From assembly GCF_001411555.2 (NCBI RefSeq), contig NC_049916.1:6572001-6636000 (forward strand): a DNA stretch of 64,000 nt. The letters are read 5' to 3'. Below the pieces are notes generated by a model. The model did not search any database. It was not told the origin of the DNA and saw only the letters and a program-made list of their open reading frames with translations. Below, in pieces: positions 23,319 to 35,727 of the stretch. This stretch comes from Juglans regia. Its lineage: Eukaryota; Streptophyta; Magnoliopsida; Fagales; Juglandaceae. Positions within the stretch are counted from its first letter, which is position 1; each line of letters opens with the position of its first letter. Both the position numbers and the translations under genes were made by a program.

Positions 23319-23534
23319 GGTTCGGTTTGGATTGAGAGGGGCTCTCTCAACTCATCTCATCTCATCTCATCATTATGACTTTCATAAATTTCCATACAAA
23401 ATATAATAAAAAAATTTAACTTTTTCAAAATTTAAAATAATAAAAATATTAAAAATTAATATTTTAATAATATTTTATTCAATTTTCAACTTTTATCCAA
23501 ACTCATTTCATCTCAACTCACTATCCAAGTCAAT
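23319..23534. mobile_element. MITE family C copy
   Basis: It starts GGTTCGGTTTGGATTGAGAG, has CTCATCTCATCTCATCATTA, the shared ATAATATTTTATTCAATTTT core and ends TCACTATCCAAGTCAATG. It lies about 100 bp to the right of the LTR end. Confidence 0.65.
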
Positions 23535-26280
23535 GAAAAACTCAAGCTTCGTTTCTAAATTGGTTTCCCCTTAAAAATTTCAGAAATCAATTTCCTCCCA
23601 TCCCTTTCTTATTTTTTAAAATTTTAAAAAATTTTATTTATGTACTATAATGTTTTTAAAGGTTTATTTATTTATTTTTTTTTTACATTAGATGTTTTTA
23701 CTTTTTTATTTTTATTTTTATCATTCTTTTAGTCTTTGAAATTTTTACTTTTTTACTTTTAAAAAGTTTCTTTAATTTTATAGCACGTTACATGTCACGT
23801 GGCTTGGCACATCAACATAATTAATAGATTTCTAACATTATGATTAACTAGATCAATGTTAAAGGCAGTGTAAAATGTTCAATAAAAATACACTAAAAAT
23901 AATTTGAGTTTAAGGCAAACCATATAGACTGATTTTGTATTTAATATTTTTTAATATATGTAAAAAAATTGTTATAAAAGTAAAAGTTGACACTAATATT
24001 TCATTTATCACATAAAGAATTTAGTAAAAATATGGACACCAAAGAGCAAAAGCGTTTTTTAAAAATATATAGACTTGTTTGGGATTGTGTTAGAAGTTTT
24101 AAAAAGTGTTTAAATAGCTTTAAAAACTCTTTAATGAAAAAAATTAAGTTGTTTAGGTATTACATATTAAAATAATTTTTAATCTCAATTAAACTAAAGA
24201 GTATGTTTGAGAAAAATAAAAAATATGATGCTTTTCCTCAAACGTGTTTTTTTGGATAATTTGAAAAGTAGTTCAGATTTTTAAGAATATGATCATAATT
24301 TAAAAAAAAAATCAAATGATCATCATGTCTATATCAAAAAATATTTTTTTAATTTATTTCTAAACAAATATAATATATTTGAAAGTATTTTAAACATATA
24401 ATTACAAAACAGTAAATAACTTTTTAACAATATTTGAAATTATATTTTTCACCAAAATTCTAAACATGCACATATTCTCATATCGTCAACCAAACAACAA
24501 AAAAGCCTTTTTTACAAGTAAAAACCAAATAATTTATTTAAAAAAATTATTTTACATTCAAATAACAGACCCTTATTCACTTACATGATGTTAAAAGAAT
24601 TTAAAAAGTAAGTAGAGAATGATAAATATTTTTCTAATCATTTAATATTAATTTAATGTATGATATGAGTTAATAATTAGATTTTTTTCAAATCTTGCAT
24701 TGTCAAAGAATGACTGTTTTCAATTTAAAATTGTATCATTCCTAATTATATTGATTAATGTATCCCATTTTTATGAATTTTTGTTCAATTGGTTAATTTA
24801 CAAAACTACTTAAATAAATTTCATTAATCGGTGAGATATTAAATTAAAAAATTCGATATAACAAGTAACACGGCATCTTCAAAAAGCTTATTTGTTTCTT
24901 GCTTTACAAGCTCTACGGTGTATGTGTAACTAATTATAATTCATACTAATCAATGTCATAATTACAACCCAATTAAAATTATTATTGTTGGAGATAAAGT
25001 CAACAATCAAAAACTAAAAAAAGAATAAATATAAATATTAGAGAAATAAAAATTATCAAGATATTTTCAAAATAAATAATTTTATTTAAATGAGTTTATA
25101 TCACACACCATTCACATAATTTGAATATAAAAAAATAAAGGTAGAAAATTATATAATTATAGAGTAATGCTACTCAATATCTATTTTATTATTATCTTTT
25201 CATTATCTCATGATGTGATATTAAATGATTCGAGATTATTTATTATAATTTAATTATAAAATTATCATTAAATACTGCATTAAAAAATGTTGAGAAGATG
25301 ATTATTTATAATTATATTGAGAAATATTTTAGTCATAAATTAATGTAATTTGATATAATTTTTTAAATTATAAAATTATTTTTATTATAATGTAGATTTA
25401 ATAGATAAGATAAAAATGTATCAATTTATGATATTATTTTATGTAATTTTTTTCGGATGAAATATTTATTTTATTACATGAATGCTCTTGCGCGTGTCAT
25501 GCAGCAGATGCGCTCGCGCGTGAGTATTCTGTAAACTTGAAATGCTGCAGAAAATACTCTCTCTGAAGCTCAAAGTCCCAAGTGCAAAAGCTGCCGCCTT
25601 GAATCTGTATGACCGTATCACAGTGGGGTATTTAGGTTAATTCTGATAAGAAAAAAAAAAAAAAAACAAAATCCATCTATTTAATTAATTTTATTTTATT
25701 ATTATAATTTTTTTAAATTTTTAAATAATAATAATATTAAAAAAAGTATTTTAATAATATTTTATTTAATTCATTTAAATAAAAATATATTTAATAATAT
25801 CGGTAGTCTCCGTTCTCAAATTTTTATTTATTTTTATTTAATATTTTAAAATGTAATTTTTAATAATATTATAATTTTTTTATTTTTTTAAAAAATATTT
25901 TGAAATATTAAAAAATAGATATAAAAAAAAAAAAAAAAAATCCTAAGACTAGCGGTGAGCGGCGGCTGTATAACCACTCTTAAGAAAAACGTGCTTTATG
26001 CTATCGGTTAACTCGTGATACAGCAATAGTTCTCCAAAAATAGAACCTGTTAACTTTTTTTTTTTTTTTTTATTAAATAGATTTTCAAAAATATTCTTTG
26101 ATGTTCTTATTATTTGCGTTTGACACAGATCCTGTCTCTATCAGACCCTTTGTATATTCAAACTCTCAATAAAATAAAATCGAATCTTTACTCAACCTTG
26201 TAATCTACTTTGCTCTGCCGTCTAATCTTGCACGCCAACGCCCCCTTTGTTCTTATCTTTCTTGCTGCAGACTTTTTGGG
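23535..26280. other. AT-rich intergenic stretch upstream of the Yippee-like gene
   Basis: Very AT-rich, no supportable gene. A degraded copy of palindromic family A may be at about 25310-25450, and a family B MITE at 25796-25975. A T run is at about 26058-26074. Confidence 0.55.
25796..25975. mobile_element. MITE family B copy
   Basis: The left arm is AATATCGGTAGTCTCCGTTC, followed by a T/A core with TTTTTAATAATATTATAATT. The right arm is CTAGCGGTGAGCGGCGGCTG after an A run. It shares its layout with 1116-1325 but is more diverged. Confidence 0.45.
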
Positions 26281-26301
26281 TCATCATTGAGCTTGTTTTA
26301 G

Positions 26302-26444
26302 GTAAAGCAATGCTCTTTACGCTTCTCTCTTCCATATTTTGGTCTTAAATTGGGTTTTGCATCTTTGAAGCTTTCTGTTCTGTGTAAATGATCTTTTTGT
26401 TTCTTCTATCTTGGTGTTTTTCAATTTTTTGTGGGTTTGCATAG
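26302..26444 (+). other. Likely 5'UTR intron of the Yippee-like gene
   Basis: A donor TTTTAG/GTAAAGC and an acceptor TTTGCATAG/ATTGG frame a T-rich stretch about 30 bp before the start codon. Such leader introns are common in plant genes. A transcript would be needed to confirm it. Confidence 0.45.
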
Positions 26445-26474
26445 ATTGGAGTTTGGAGCTGAAATTGTTGGTTG

Positions 26475-27501
26475 ATGGCGGAATTGATAGGGCCGAGATT
26501 ATACAGCTGCTGTAATTGTCGAAACCATGTTTCGCTTCACGACGATATTATTTCCAAGGCTTTTCAGGTGAAGCACCTCAATTCCCCTGCATACTGTTTC
26601 CCTTTTTGGTCACAATATCAAGCATATTGTTGGGTCTTTTTTTTTTTTTTTTTTTTGTGATTCTTGACATATTATCGTTGGTTTCAAATCATTCTTGTAA
26701 ATGGGAAAATCCCAAGCTGAGATTCGAGTGCAGAGGATTATTCTTGAGAATTGTGAGGTACCCTTGAATTGAAGACTTTGAAATACACACACCAAGTGTT
26801 TTAGATTGAGGAACACATATCTCTGAGGATCTATATTGAATTCAAACCCAAATAAAAACCAAACAGAAAAGGGCTAAAGAGAAAGAATTGAACCCAGAAC
26901 TGCCTTTCTTTTATGGGTAAATAGGTTTATTGGACGCCAAGAGAGGAATTCAGGTCCAGTGCAAACTGTACTCTGAAATAAAAGGAGAGTAGTTGGATCT
27001 ATACTTATTATGGCACATAGAAGACAGCTACACCCAAAAAGTTATAGATCATGAGAATAACTGCCTTGTCATGGCAAATCTCTGATGAGCCTTTGCAATG
27101 CCATCCCCATACTGATTACTTAGATAAAGAATTCATAAGCACACACATATGTTGCTGATTATGGCTTGGTGTTATCACCATCGTTTTCATATCTTTTACG
27201 AAAACTCCTATTGTTGTTTTGATTTGGGGGTAGATCTCCCTCTATCATTCTTTTCCATGATTATTGTTATCAGGGAAGACATGGCCGAGCATTTTTGTTC
27301 TCCCATGCAATGAACATCTCTGTTGGGCGAAAAGAAGACAGACATCTCATGACTGGTCTCCACACTGTAGCTGATATCCATTGTGCTGATTGCCAAGAGG
27401 TGTTGGGATGGAAGTATGAGCGAGCTTACGAGGCATCACAGAAGTACAAGGAAGGGAAGTTCATCTTTGAGAAGTCAAAGATTGTTAAGGAGAACTGGTA
27501 G
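26475..27501 (+). CDS. Yippee-like zinc-binding protein, two exons
   Basis: Exon 1 (26475-26567) encodes [20 protein letters not shown] to SKAFQ. The intron runs CAG/GTGAAG to TTATCAG/GGA, and exon 2 (27274-27501) encodes [20 protein letters not shown] onward to VKENW. The 106-residue product has the family length and the two zinc-binding pairs C12-x2-C15 and C68-x2-C71 (in HCADC), plus the conserved GRAFLF and GLHTVADI blocks. Yippee proteins are small conserved eukaryotic zinc-binding proteins related in fold to the cereblon substrate-binding domain; the plant function is not settled. An AATAAA-like signal lies at about 27689. The start codon is the first ATG of the frame. Confidence 0.92.
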
Positions 27502-27861
27502 CATGCCTGGATTAGGTTCCTCATCCCATCAAATTCCCCACCTTGAAGTAACTCGTAATGGTTCATGAAGTTCATCTTGTACAGGAAGTTCTACCCATCT
27601 GAAAAAATTGTCATTGTTTCTCAGTTTTTCAATCTTGCAATGTGCTCATTTCTGGAAGTTGTAATTTGAATCTTCAACTTCTGTGTTAATAAACTGTCCT
27701 CATTGTTCAAGTATGTGATTTCCATATTCCATGTAGATTATTCATGGCTATAAAACCTTATCAACAGTTCTGTTTAGTTGTTTGATCTAAGACAAAGGAA
27801 AAGAAGAAAGAAAAAAGAGAGACAAAAAAATGGTTGCGTTCTAGGCTTTCCTTTATTGTCC

Positions 27862-28168
27862 TTCGAGAAGTACTAGAGTTATAAAGAGATTTCATAAAAA
27901 TAAACTCACAAATTGACGGGATTTTATGTGATTAAGTAATAATTAAGTAAGTATTTTTTTAATAATATTGTGATTTTTTTTTATTTTTTTTTAAATATTT
28001 AAAAATGTTAAAAAATACATGAAAAAAAAAACTAGAAAACAACTAGCGGAAGTCCGGAACTCCTAGTGGTGGGAGTAGCACCATCTTATAACTTAACGTA
28101 TCACATTAAATCATCTTAATTTGTGAATTTATTTTTGTAAAATTCTTTTGGGGCTACATCATTTCTTT
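27862..28168. mobile_element. Palindromic MITE family A split by a family B MITE
   Basis: The left half (about 27862-27935: GTTATAAAGAGATTTCATAA, AAACTCACAAATTGACGGGA) and right half (about 28086-28168: AACTTAACGTATCACATTAA, TTTGTGAATTTATTTTTGTA, GGGGCTACATCATTTC) are the two arms of one family A element. The block between them (about 27936-28085) is a family B element with GAACTCCTAGTGGTGGGAGT at its right end, so family B was active after family A here. Confidence 0.55.
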
Positions 28169-28199
28169 TGTCCTAAACTATAAAGTCTGGTTAGATTAT

Positions 28200-28402
28200 G
28201 GCTTCGTTTGGTTGTTTAAATCCTCTCAACTCATCTCAACTCATCATTACAATTTTTTTAAATTCCAACACAAAATATAATAAACAATTCAATTTTTTCA
28301 AATTTTAAAATAATAATAATATTAAAAAATAATATTCTAACAATATTTTATCATCTCATCTCAACTCAACTCAACTCAACTCACTTTAACATCCAAACAC
28401 AA
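28200..28402. mobile_element. MITE family C copy
   Basis: It starts GGCTTCGTTTGGTTGTTTAA, has CTCAACTCATCTCAACTCATC, the shared ACAAAATATAATAAACAATT core and AATAATATTCTAACAATATT, and ends AACATCCAAACACAATC. It lies between the Yippee-like gene and the SIN-component-like gene. Confidence 0.7.
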
Positions 28403-28652
28403 TCATCTTTCTTTTTGAAGGGGATCTTATTTATGAGTAACAGTTTCACTAGAATTCTTCAAAAGCTTTATAAATTAAGTTGAGAATTCACCTTGTAATC
28501 ACATCATCAATGCAATAGTTTGGCTTTCCTTTTCATTCTTAGTCTCAATTTTTGACACCTCAATTGTGAAGTCTATGTTGTAAAACTTGTGATTTTCTGA
28601 GGGTTTGGGAAATGGAGAGTAAAGGCAGGCGGAGAGTTGAGGAAATAAAAAG

Positions 28653-28784
28653 AATACGACGTCGTATTAAGTCTCATCACTCTGGCCGTTTAAACGTGGT
28701 TATTAAAACGGGAAGTTTTAATAGCCACGGAAGACGGCTATTTCTAGAAGGAGAAAGCGAGTAGAGAGAGAGAGAGAGAGAGAG
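28653..28784 (+). promoter_or_regulatory. Upstream region of the SIN-component-like gene: 16-bp palindrome and GA-rich leader
   Basis: AATACGACGTCGTATT at 28653-28668 is a perfect 16-bp palindrome around a GACGTC core, 117 bp before the ATG. A stem-like AATAGCC...GGCTATT lies at about 28718-28741. A GA dinucleotide run (about 28764-28784) abuts the start codon. GACGTC cores are bZIP binding sites in plants; binding here is inference. Confidence 0.45.
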
Positions 28785-31700
28785 ATGTACTTGAAGAAGG
28801 CCCTTTGGGCGGAGGAAGTAGCTTCGAAGGTGTCGCCGGAATCGGAGCCGCAGCAGGATTCTGCGGCTATGGTAGTCCAGGAACTGGTTGATTCGCTGAA
28901 CCGGCAGCGGCTGTACCGGGAGATCACGCTGGCCCTGAAAACCGGGCTCCGTGACGCCCGAGCAGAGTTCTCGTTCCTCCGCATTCGCGGCCTCCGAAGC
29001 CTCCTCAATTTCCTCCGATCCGTTGCAGAGTCAGACTCCACGATCCAGCTCTTCTGCCTTACTCAGTCCGTCCCCGAGCTCCGAGGTTCCTTTTGTTTCC
29101 TAAATGATAATCTCATCTTAGAGAGCTCTGCTTCTGAATTTGAAGTTTCTCGTTCTAATTCTAAAACGAAGACGTCTCATGCATTCATCAACTAAACGCC
29201 AATAAAAAATTAGTAACAACTCTAAATTTGGATTACATTGCCTTAACAAATTAGACTAGATTAGATTGCCGAAATGCAATTGTGATTCTTGTTTGTGGCT
29301 GGATGACTGTTGTAAGTTCGAACTCGAATTGATATTATTGGTTTACGGTGTAATAGTGGTTCCGGCTTTGTTCCAACATTCACTAAAAGAGCCACAAGAC
29401 GTGAGAGTAGCAAATTTGGATCATTTATTTGGCGTAGAGCCTTTGAAGATAACTAGTCCTTCAACTGATGCCGAAGTGGCACTCGCGCTGCGGGTCTTGG
29501 AAGGTTGTTGCTTGCTCCATAGAGAGAGCACAGCTTTGGCCCATCACCATAAGGCAATTCAGGTATCCTCCGCTATTTATGTGGCTTAGCTTGTCATTGT
29601 GTTATTATTAGTCGTGTTAAGAGTCAGAAATGATAGGAAGATTGTTATATTGAAAATGATAAATCCATGTAAATGTCTTTGAAATAATAAATATAGGAGC
29701 ACTAAAAGGCCATTGCTCTGATCTCTGATCATAACCCAAATTAATGGTGCCCTGCTTCCAGTTCTGACCAGGGCAAACTTCTTGTACTTCCTTGAATCAC
29801 AGATTCCACGTTATGTGGCTTTTGATATAAAGCTTGTTGCATTTTCATCCTTCTACTTAAGGAGGACCAGGCATACGACAGGCAATCCTACTTGTCCAAA
29901 GATAGGAACTTAAATTGAGAACAGGACTCACAATTAAATGAATGAAGAAAGTGAATCACAGATTAAATTTGCATCTTTTGGGTGACCCATTTGGCACTTT
30001 ATTTATCATCTAATCAGCTGTCTAAACTTTATCCATGGTCATTGACCCAAAGAAGAAAGCTAAATGGTAGATGCCTTGTGTGATTTTCATTGGACATGGT
30101 TACTATCACAGAGGGGTTCATAGTTCAGATTTTTTATCTCTATATTTTTCAAACTGATTGTCTTGTTGAAATCTTACGTTCTTCCTGTCCATTTTGTTGA
30201 TCTGGTTAAAAATAATGTTACCACCTGTCTTATGAAATTCTATATTATGGCATTTTAAGTTATGTTCTTGGCTGTTCAAGTGTGCCAATGTTCGTGGGAA
30301 TCAACTTTGAGTCCTAAATACCAGACTTAGAACTGGTTTTCTATTATGCAGGTTTTAATTAACATATTATCAACTCGTGGAGTACTTGAACAAGGTGCAT
30401 GCTTAGATGCGTTAATCTCAATAATGCTGGATTCAACTGCCAATCAAATGGTATTTTTATTCTTATAGCTAGTCGTAATTTATGGATCAAGCTTTGGGTA
30501 CCACTATTGAAGATCTCACCATGACTTCTGATTGTCTATGTCAAAATTTAGTGGCCATAATTTATTTTGTAGCTGGTTTCTGATTAAAGTTAATTGTACC
30601 TTTTTTAGATTTTCTTTTTAGTTAATTGAAGTGCAGTCAGTATTTTGTTGTTTCTATCAATTTTGGTTAGGCCGTGATACTGGTTTGAGTAGGCTTAAAA
30701 GAGGAAATGAGATTTTGGAATATGACTGATAAGATTTAGCCAATCAAGTTCACCTTACTAGTCTGAGAGCAGAGATGTTTCATTCTTAATTCCCTGCATA
30801 AATTTTGGCATAAATTGTTTGGACCTTGTAGTCAAAGAATCATCCCAGCATTTTAAAGTGAACTTTGAGTGGTATAGTTTTTTATATATTCATTAACGTG
30901 TGTGTACTTTGGTTTCTTTCTATTTACAAGGATTTTGAGGCATGTAATGGCATCGAGGAAGTTGCAGAGCTCATAAGAGACAAACAATTGGATGAAAATC
31001 TCAGGTATTTTCCTTTTCCTCGCTTCAATGCTTACAAGTCTTTTATGTAAGGTGATGCAGTTCCTCTCTGATGGCAATACCAAATCACCTTTTTCTTCCA
31101 TTATGACCAATACTCTGTGCTCTAGATTTGGTGTTGACACATACGGTAATAACTTCACAGATGGCCAGCTGGTTTAGATTCTGTGGAAAAGAGTTGGACA
31201 TGAAGAATAGTTTTCTTGGCTTAATTACTCTCAACTTTGAAGCCTTTTCTACTGCATTCCTCCACATTTTCTAACAAACACATTAGATAGATTATCGCTT
31301 TATTATATAATAAGTTCTGTCTTTGTTCCCCCATCTCTCTCGTCACGAGCTCCACTCCCTATTCCTTCTCCTCTCTAGTGGTTGGGTCAATGTGTGTTCG
31401 TTATTCATCCAACCCAGCAAATTGGACCATTTTAATCTTTGGAACTGATTTTTTTGTTCTTTCCAAATGATTGTATTCTTATTGAGTTAAACTTGTGTGA
31501 TACCCCATTCTAATAAGTGATAACGTAGGTGGTGTATGGAATCCCACATTGCTTGGGAAGGAGAATTTGTTGCTCTTTATAATATTCCAATAGGGCTCCA
31601 ATTGTATTATTAACTAGTCTTTTTGGAGTATAGGTCATGTGGATTGGGCCTTCCATTGGAGCGCTACAAATATAATCAGAGTCTATTCCAACCAGAAATG

Positions 31701-32720
31701 TGAGACTTGAGGACGCCGAAAATATGGGGGGGGGGGGGGAGAGGGGAGAGATTGTGATACCCCATTATGATATGTGATAAGGGTATGTGATATATGAGAT
31801 CACACATTTGGGAAGGAAAAGTTCTTGCCTTTTATAATATTTCAATAGAGTTCCAATTATATCATTGACTAGTCCTTTTAGAGTATAGGCTATATGGCTT
31901 GGGCTTTCTATTGAGGCGTTACAACTTGGCATCTTATAAGTGAGTTGAGACGAGACAAATGTAGTGAGCTGAGAGTATAAATTTTTTAACAGTATAGCAG
32001 TCAGGGAGATCTAAAACTGGGGAAAATGGAATATTTACCTAAAGCAAGTTTCCTTTGAATTGTACTCGAGTAACTTTTGAAGTCTTTCAAAAAAAATATT
32101 TACAGCACCTCTTTAAATGGTAGTCACATGATCGCAGGCTGGTGGTATTTCCTGCTTTCTTTTTCTAGACAACCCTTTTTGTTGTGGGACTAATCAGTTT
32201 TAACTGGAGCATTTGATGACTCACCTTAACTTGTGATTGATCTAAAAGATAAATTCTCGTCTTCTTTCCTTGTGTCCTACGTCTCATACCCTAGTTTATT
32301 TGATTAGATAAGCTTTTTGGAACCCACTGTGGTCATTAAGACTTGCAAATGTACCTTTGACATGTAGATAGGAGATGGTTTATTGGTCCGTAATTTTCCA
32401 TAATCTCACTCTTGTTCAACCCTTTTTGGCGGGATATTTAATTTATCACTAGTCCAATACATGGTAAGAATGACTATCTTTTTCCTGTGATTAGGTTGAA
32501 ATGTGGTGAGTTCCTGTTGCTACTCATAGGGCATGTAAATGGTAGGGAAAAGCCTCCCTTGGCAGCCATACACGAAGACATAAGCCGACTTCTAGGAGAG
32601 AAATCTGCCTCCTTGATATGGGCAGCCAGCCAATTTGGCTCCACACTGGATCCCAAGGAAAGACTGACTGCTTTACACATCCAAGCTGGAAGGGTGCTTG
32701 AGTCACTCGATCTGTACTAA
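28785..32720 (+). CDS. Protein resembling Cdc14/SIN-component family (PF08045-like), five exons
   Basis: Exons are 28785-29085, 29357-29562, 30352-30450, 30931-31004 and 32495-32720. All splice sites are GT-AG and the phases sum to 906 nt, a 301-residue protein. It starts MYLKKALWAEEVASKV and ends GRVLESLDLY. The protein is helical, with Leu-rich blocks such as RIRGLRSLLNFLRSV, VLEGCCLLHRESTALAHHHK, LINILSTRGVLEQGACLDAL and GIEEVAELIRDKQLDENLR, consistent with an armadillo-like fold. The assignment to the Cdc14 SIN-component family is from recall; in fission yeast that protein partners the Sid1 kinase in septation signalling. A plant role is unproven. Intron 4 (31005-32494) carries a TRIM. 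Confidence 0.85.
31496..31923 (+). mobile_element. TRIM retrotransposon, complete, in intron 4
   Basis: Two direct LTRs (31496-31669, 174 bp, and 31753-31923, 171 bp) both begin TGTGATACCCCATT and end GC(G/C)-(C/T)TACA. They flank an 83-bp interior that starts with a primer-binding-site-like AATATAATCAGAGTCTATTC (similar to the tRNA-Met type TATCAGAGC) and ends in a polypurine run of 13 G plus GAGGGGAGAGA. A perfect 5-bp target duplication ACTTG borders it (31491-31495 and 31924-31928). TRIMs are tiny non-coding elements mobilised in trans. LTR divergence (roughly a fifth) indicates an old insertion. Strand is set by PBS and polypurine order. Confidence 0.85.
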
Positions 32721-33021
32721 GTCTTGACATCACTATGCCTGTACTGAATTTAACATAGGAATGTTAATGCTTTCAACCATCCTGGCGCTACCAGTGGTAT
32801 TTGCCATTATTATGTTGAAGATACAGATGGAAAAAGCACATTTTTTTATTTTTTAAATTTCCTCCGTCTGTATCATGTTTGACTGACTATTGGGTGAAAA
32901 GGCTAGTAATCAAGGAAGAATGTTTCAGAAGCTACCTTTTGGAACTTTATCCTTATATTCTGTAGGATACAGCATGGAACATTTTTTTTTTCCTTTGTTT
33001 CAAATTCAAGTTTTTGTTGCA

Positions 33022-35727
33022 CTAAAGAGAAGTTGAGAACCCTCTTTTCATCTGAATGGTCAAATTATCTAAAATAGAATAAATTTCTTCAGCTCGGTTG
33101 TGAGTTTTATCACTTGCAAGAAACACATGAATCTCATCTCTATCCTCAATCCAACTGCATCCCGGGCTCTTTTGCATTCCTCTACTGTTCATCATTTGTC
33201 TTGTTTTAGCTAGATCATCCCATCTCCCGCCATAAGCGTACAAGTTTGCTAATAGAACATAGTTTGCAGTGTTATGCGGTTCCAACTCTATGAGCCGCTC
33301 TGCTGCCATTTCTCCTAATGCAACATTACCACAAACAACACATCCTCCAAGCAAAGCACTCCACATCACCAAATCAGGCTCCATGGGAATTTTCTTGATA
33401 AGTTCATAAGCTTCATTAAGCTGACCTGCTCGACTTAAGAGATCAACCATACAAGTATAGTGTTTTAATGTGGGTTTCACTTTGTAATATCCCATCATAT
33501 CAAAGATTTCATGACCTGTTTCGACCGATCCGGCATGGACACATGAAGAAAGAACTGACAGAAAAGTTACCTGGTCTGGTCTAAAACCCTCTTTCAACAT
33601 TTTCCGGAATAATGCAATTCCCTCATCCCCATGTCCATGCATGGCATATGCTGTAAGCATGGCATTGTGAGAAACCAAATTAGGATTCTCAATCCTGTTA
33701 TAAGCCTGCAAAGCGTGTTTTATACTTCCACATTTTGCATACATGTCCAAAAGTGCCGCTCCAATGTGAATATCTGATTCATAACCAAATCTGATCGAAT
33801 GTGCATGAACCTGCTTGCCTCGCTCAATTGTGGCCAACCTTGAGCATGCCGTTAAAATCATTCCAACGCTGTATATATCAGGCCTCAAATGTGAAGTCTG
33901 CATTTCTGCGAACAATTTCATGGCTAAATCATAATGGCCATTTTCCATATAACCGGCGATCATACCATTCCATGTATATACATTCAGCTCAAAACCATCT
34001 GCTTTCATCTTAGGAATAAGATCTGGAATATGTTCTTTCTTATTGCAGTATGCATAGCCAGAGATTAGAGCGTTCCAAGTTGGTGTATCCCTTTCATTTA
34101 CTTCATCAAAAGCCATTTGAGCTGCTTCTAAGTGTTGGCATTTACAGTACATTTCCACTAGAGCTCCACCCACAAAGGTGTTAGATTGCAGACCTCTGAC
34201 AGTGGCATGAGAATGTATTTCCTTCCCTAGTCTCAAATTTGCCATATCGGCACAAGCACTAAGAGCGCTTCCTAGAGTAAACGAATCAGGTTCAAACCCT
34301 TCCATCAGTACATCTCGAAACAAGCTCAAAGCTTCATCAAACATGAAGCTATCTGCATATCCTGATATCATGGAGTTCCATGAAATTATATCCTTCTTGA
34401 TGCCAGCTAGCTCCATCCGATCAAACAGTTCCTTGGCCTTGGAGATTTCACCATTCTCGTAATATCCGACGATCATTGTATTATATATGACACAATTTTT
34501 AATGGAATTCTTTGAAAATATGTTGGAAGCACTCCCCATATCAGCACATCTCCTGTACATGTCAACTAATCCATTCACAGTGAAAGGGTTAGACATAAGC
34601 CCATGTCTAGTTATATAGCCATGGAGTTCTTTTCCAAGGCTTAGCTTTTGTAGTCTCGCACAAGCTGGAAGAACACTTGCTAGGGTTCGCGCATTTGGTT
34701 GAAATCCTGCAGCCTGCATCCTGTAAAGCAGCTCAATGGCTTGCTCATCATAACCATTCTGCGAAAACCCTCCAATAACTGCACTCCAAGTAACAAGATT
34801 CGGCATTAAATTATCCAAAGACATTCTTTCCAGAAACTCCAATGCCTCGTAGACCAAACCGTTGGCAGCACAAGCTGTGACCAAAGAATTCCATGAAACG
34901 CGGTCCTTCTTGGGCATCGTTGTTAAAACCTTCTTGGCATCATCTAAACTATCACATTTGCCATACATATCTATCAGAGCATTACCCACATAAATATTTG
35001 AAGCAAATTGATTCTTAACCGCAATCGCATGTAACTGTCTTCCTAGTTCTACCATGCCAAGACCACTGCAAATCTTATAGACCACCGGAAACACGAAAAA
35101 CTCTAAAGCAACGTCCGCGAATTGTAGTTCTCGAAAGAGCAAAAGAGCTTCCTCAAAGAACCCATTATCCACATGGACACTAAGAATGGCAGTCCAAGAA
35201 TACATATTTCTAAGCGGCATTGTTTCGAACAACCAATTCGCGTGTTCCAAACAACCACATCTCCCATACATCTGGAGCAACTTGGTTTCCACAAACTCGT
35301 GCCCATGAAACCCAGATTTGACTGCGTGGGCATGTATCTGTTTCCCTAAAATTGGGCATTTACAATATTCAAGAAGCGAGGCATATGCGTTCGAATCCAC
35401 CGGCTTATCAAGGGTGGGGAGGCGAGTATGCTTGGTAGGGAGAGTAACGTGCTTGTGTCGGTGGGAAGCTTCAGGTGTCTGAAAAGAAAGGGTAGACGCT
35501 TTGATAGGACTGTTCGAATCAAGCAGTGGTGGCGATGGTGGCAGTGGGCGAGCGACGGGTTCCAAAAAGTGAGAAGGCATTTTCTTTTGGGAATCGCTTG
35601 AGAATCGTGTGAAGTGACAAACGAGGGGGGGAAAGAGATTGGGATGTGGCTTTGCTTCCTGCCACCGCCATAATTCATAAACGTGTTGGTTTCCAAACGC
35701 CAAAAAATGCATTAAACATTTTACCAT
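33022..35727 (-). CDS. Pentatricopeptide repeat protein, PLS class with E/E+ end, no DYW
   Basis: A single uninterrupted exon. Tandem PPR motifs of the P-L-S type run from about residue 110 to 770, with repeated phrases such as [40 protein letters not shown] and [24 protein letters not shown] units. After them comes the E region ([20 protein letters not shown]..., [33 protein letters not shown]) and an E+ tail ending [20 protein letters not shown], with no DYW cytidine-deaminase domain. PLS-E/E+ proteins act in chloroplast or mitochondrial C-to-U RNA editing by binding a specific RNA site and recruiting the deaminase in trans; organelle targeting is probable. The frame opens at 35727, but a second Met at 35580 ([15 protein letters not shown], residue 50) begins a Ser/Pro-rich segment more like a transit peptide. 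The true start is undecided. Confidence 0.92.
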   Translation of the reverse strand: MVKCLMHFLAFGNQHVYELWRWQEAKPHPNLFPPLVCHFTRFSSDSQKKMPSHFLEPVARPLPPSPPLLDSNSPIKASTLSFQTPEASHRHKHVTLPTKHTRLPTLDKPVDSNAYASLLEYCKCPILGKQIHAHAVKSGFHGHEFVETKLLQMYGRCGCLEHANWLFETMPLRNMYSWTAILSVHVDNGFFEEALLLFRELQFADVALEFFVFPVVYKICSGLGMVELGRQLHAIAVKNQFASNIYVGNALIDMYGKCDSLDDAKKVLTTMPKKDRVSWNSLVTACAANGLVYEALEFLERMSLDNLMPNLVTWSAVIGGFSQNGYDEQAIELLYRMQAAGFQPNARTLASVLPACARLQKLSLGKELHGYITRHGLMSNPFTVNGLVDMYRRCADMGSASNIFSKNSIKNCVIYNTMIVGYYENGEISKAKELFDRMELAGIKKDIISWNSMISGYADSFMFDEALSLFRDVLMEGFEPDSFTLGSALSACADMANLRLGKEIHSHATVRGLQSNTFVGGALVEMYCKCQHLEAAQMAFDEVNERDTPTWNALISGYAYCNKKEHIPDLIPKMKADGFELNVYTWNGMIAGYMENGHYDLAMKLFAEMQTSHLRPDIYSVGMILTACSRLATIERGKQVHAHSIRFGYESDIHIGAALLDMYAKCGSIKHALQAYNRIENPNLVSHNAMLTAYAMHGHGDEGIALFRKMLKEGFRPDQVTFLSVLSSCVHAGSVETGHEIFDMMGYYKVKPTLKHYTCMVDLLSRAGQLNEAYELIKKIPMEPDLVMWSALLGGCVVCGNVALGEMAAERLIELEPHNTANYVLLANLYAYGGRWDDLAKTRQMMNSRGMQKSPGCSWIEDRDEIHVFLASDKTHNRAEEIYSILDNLTIQMKRGFSTSL

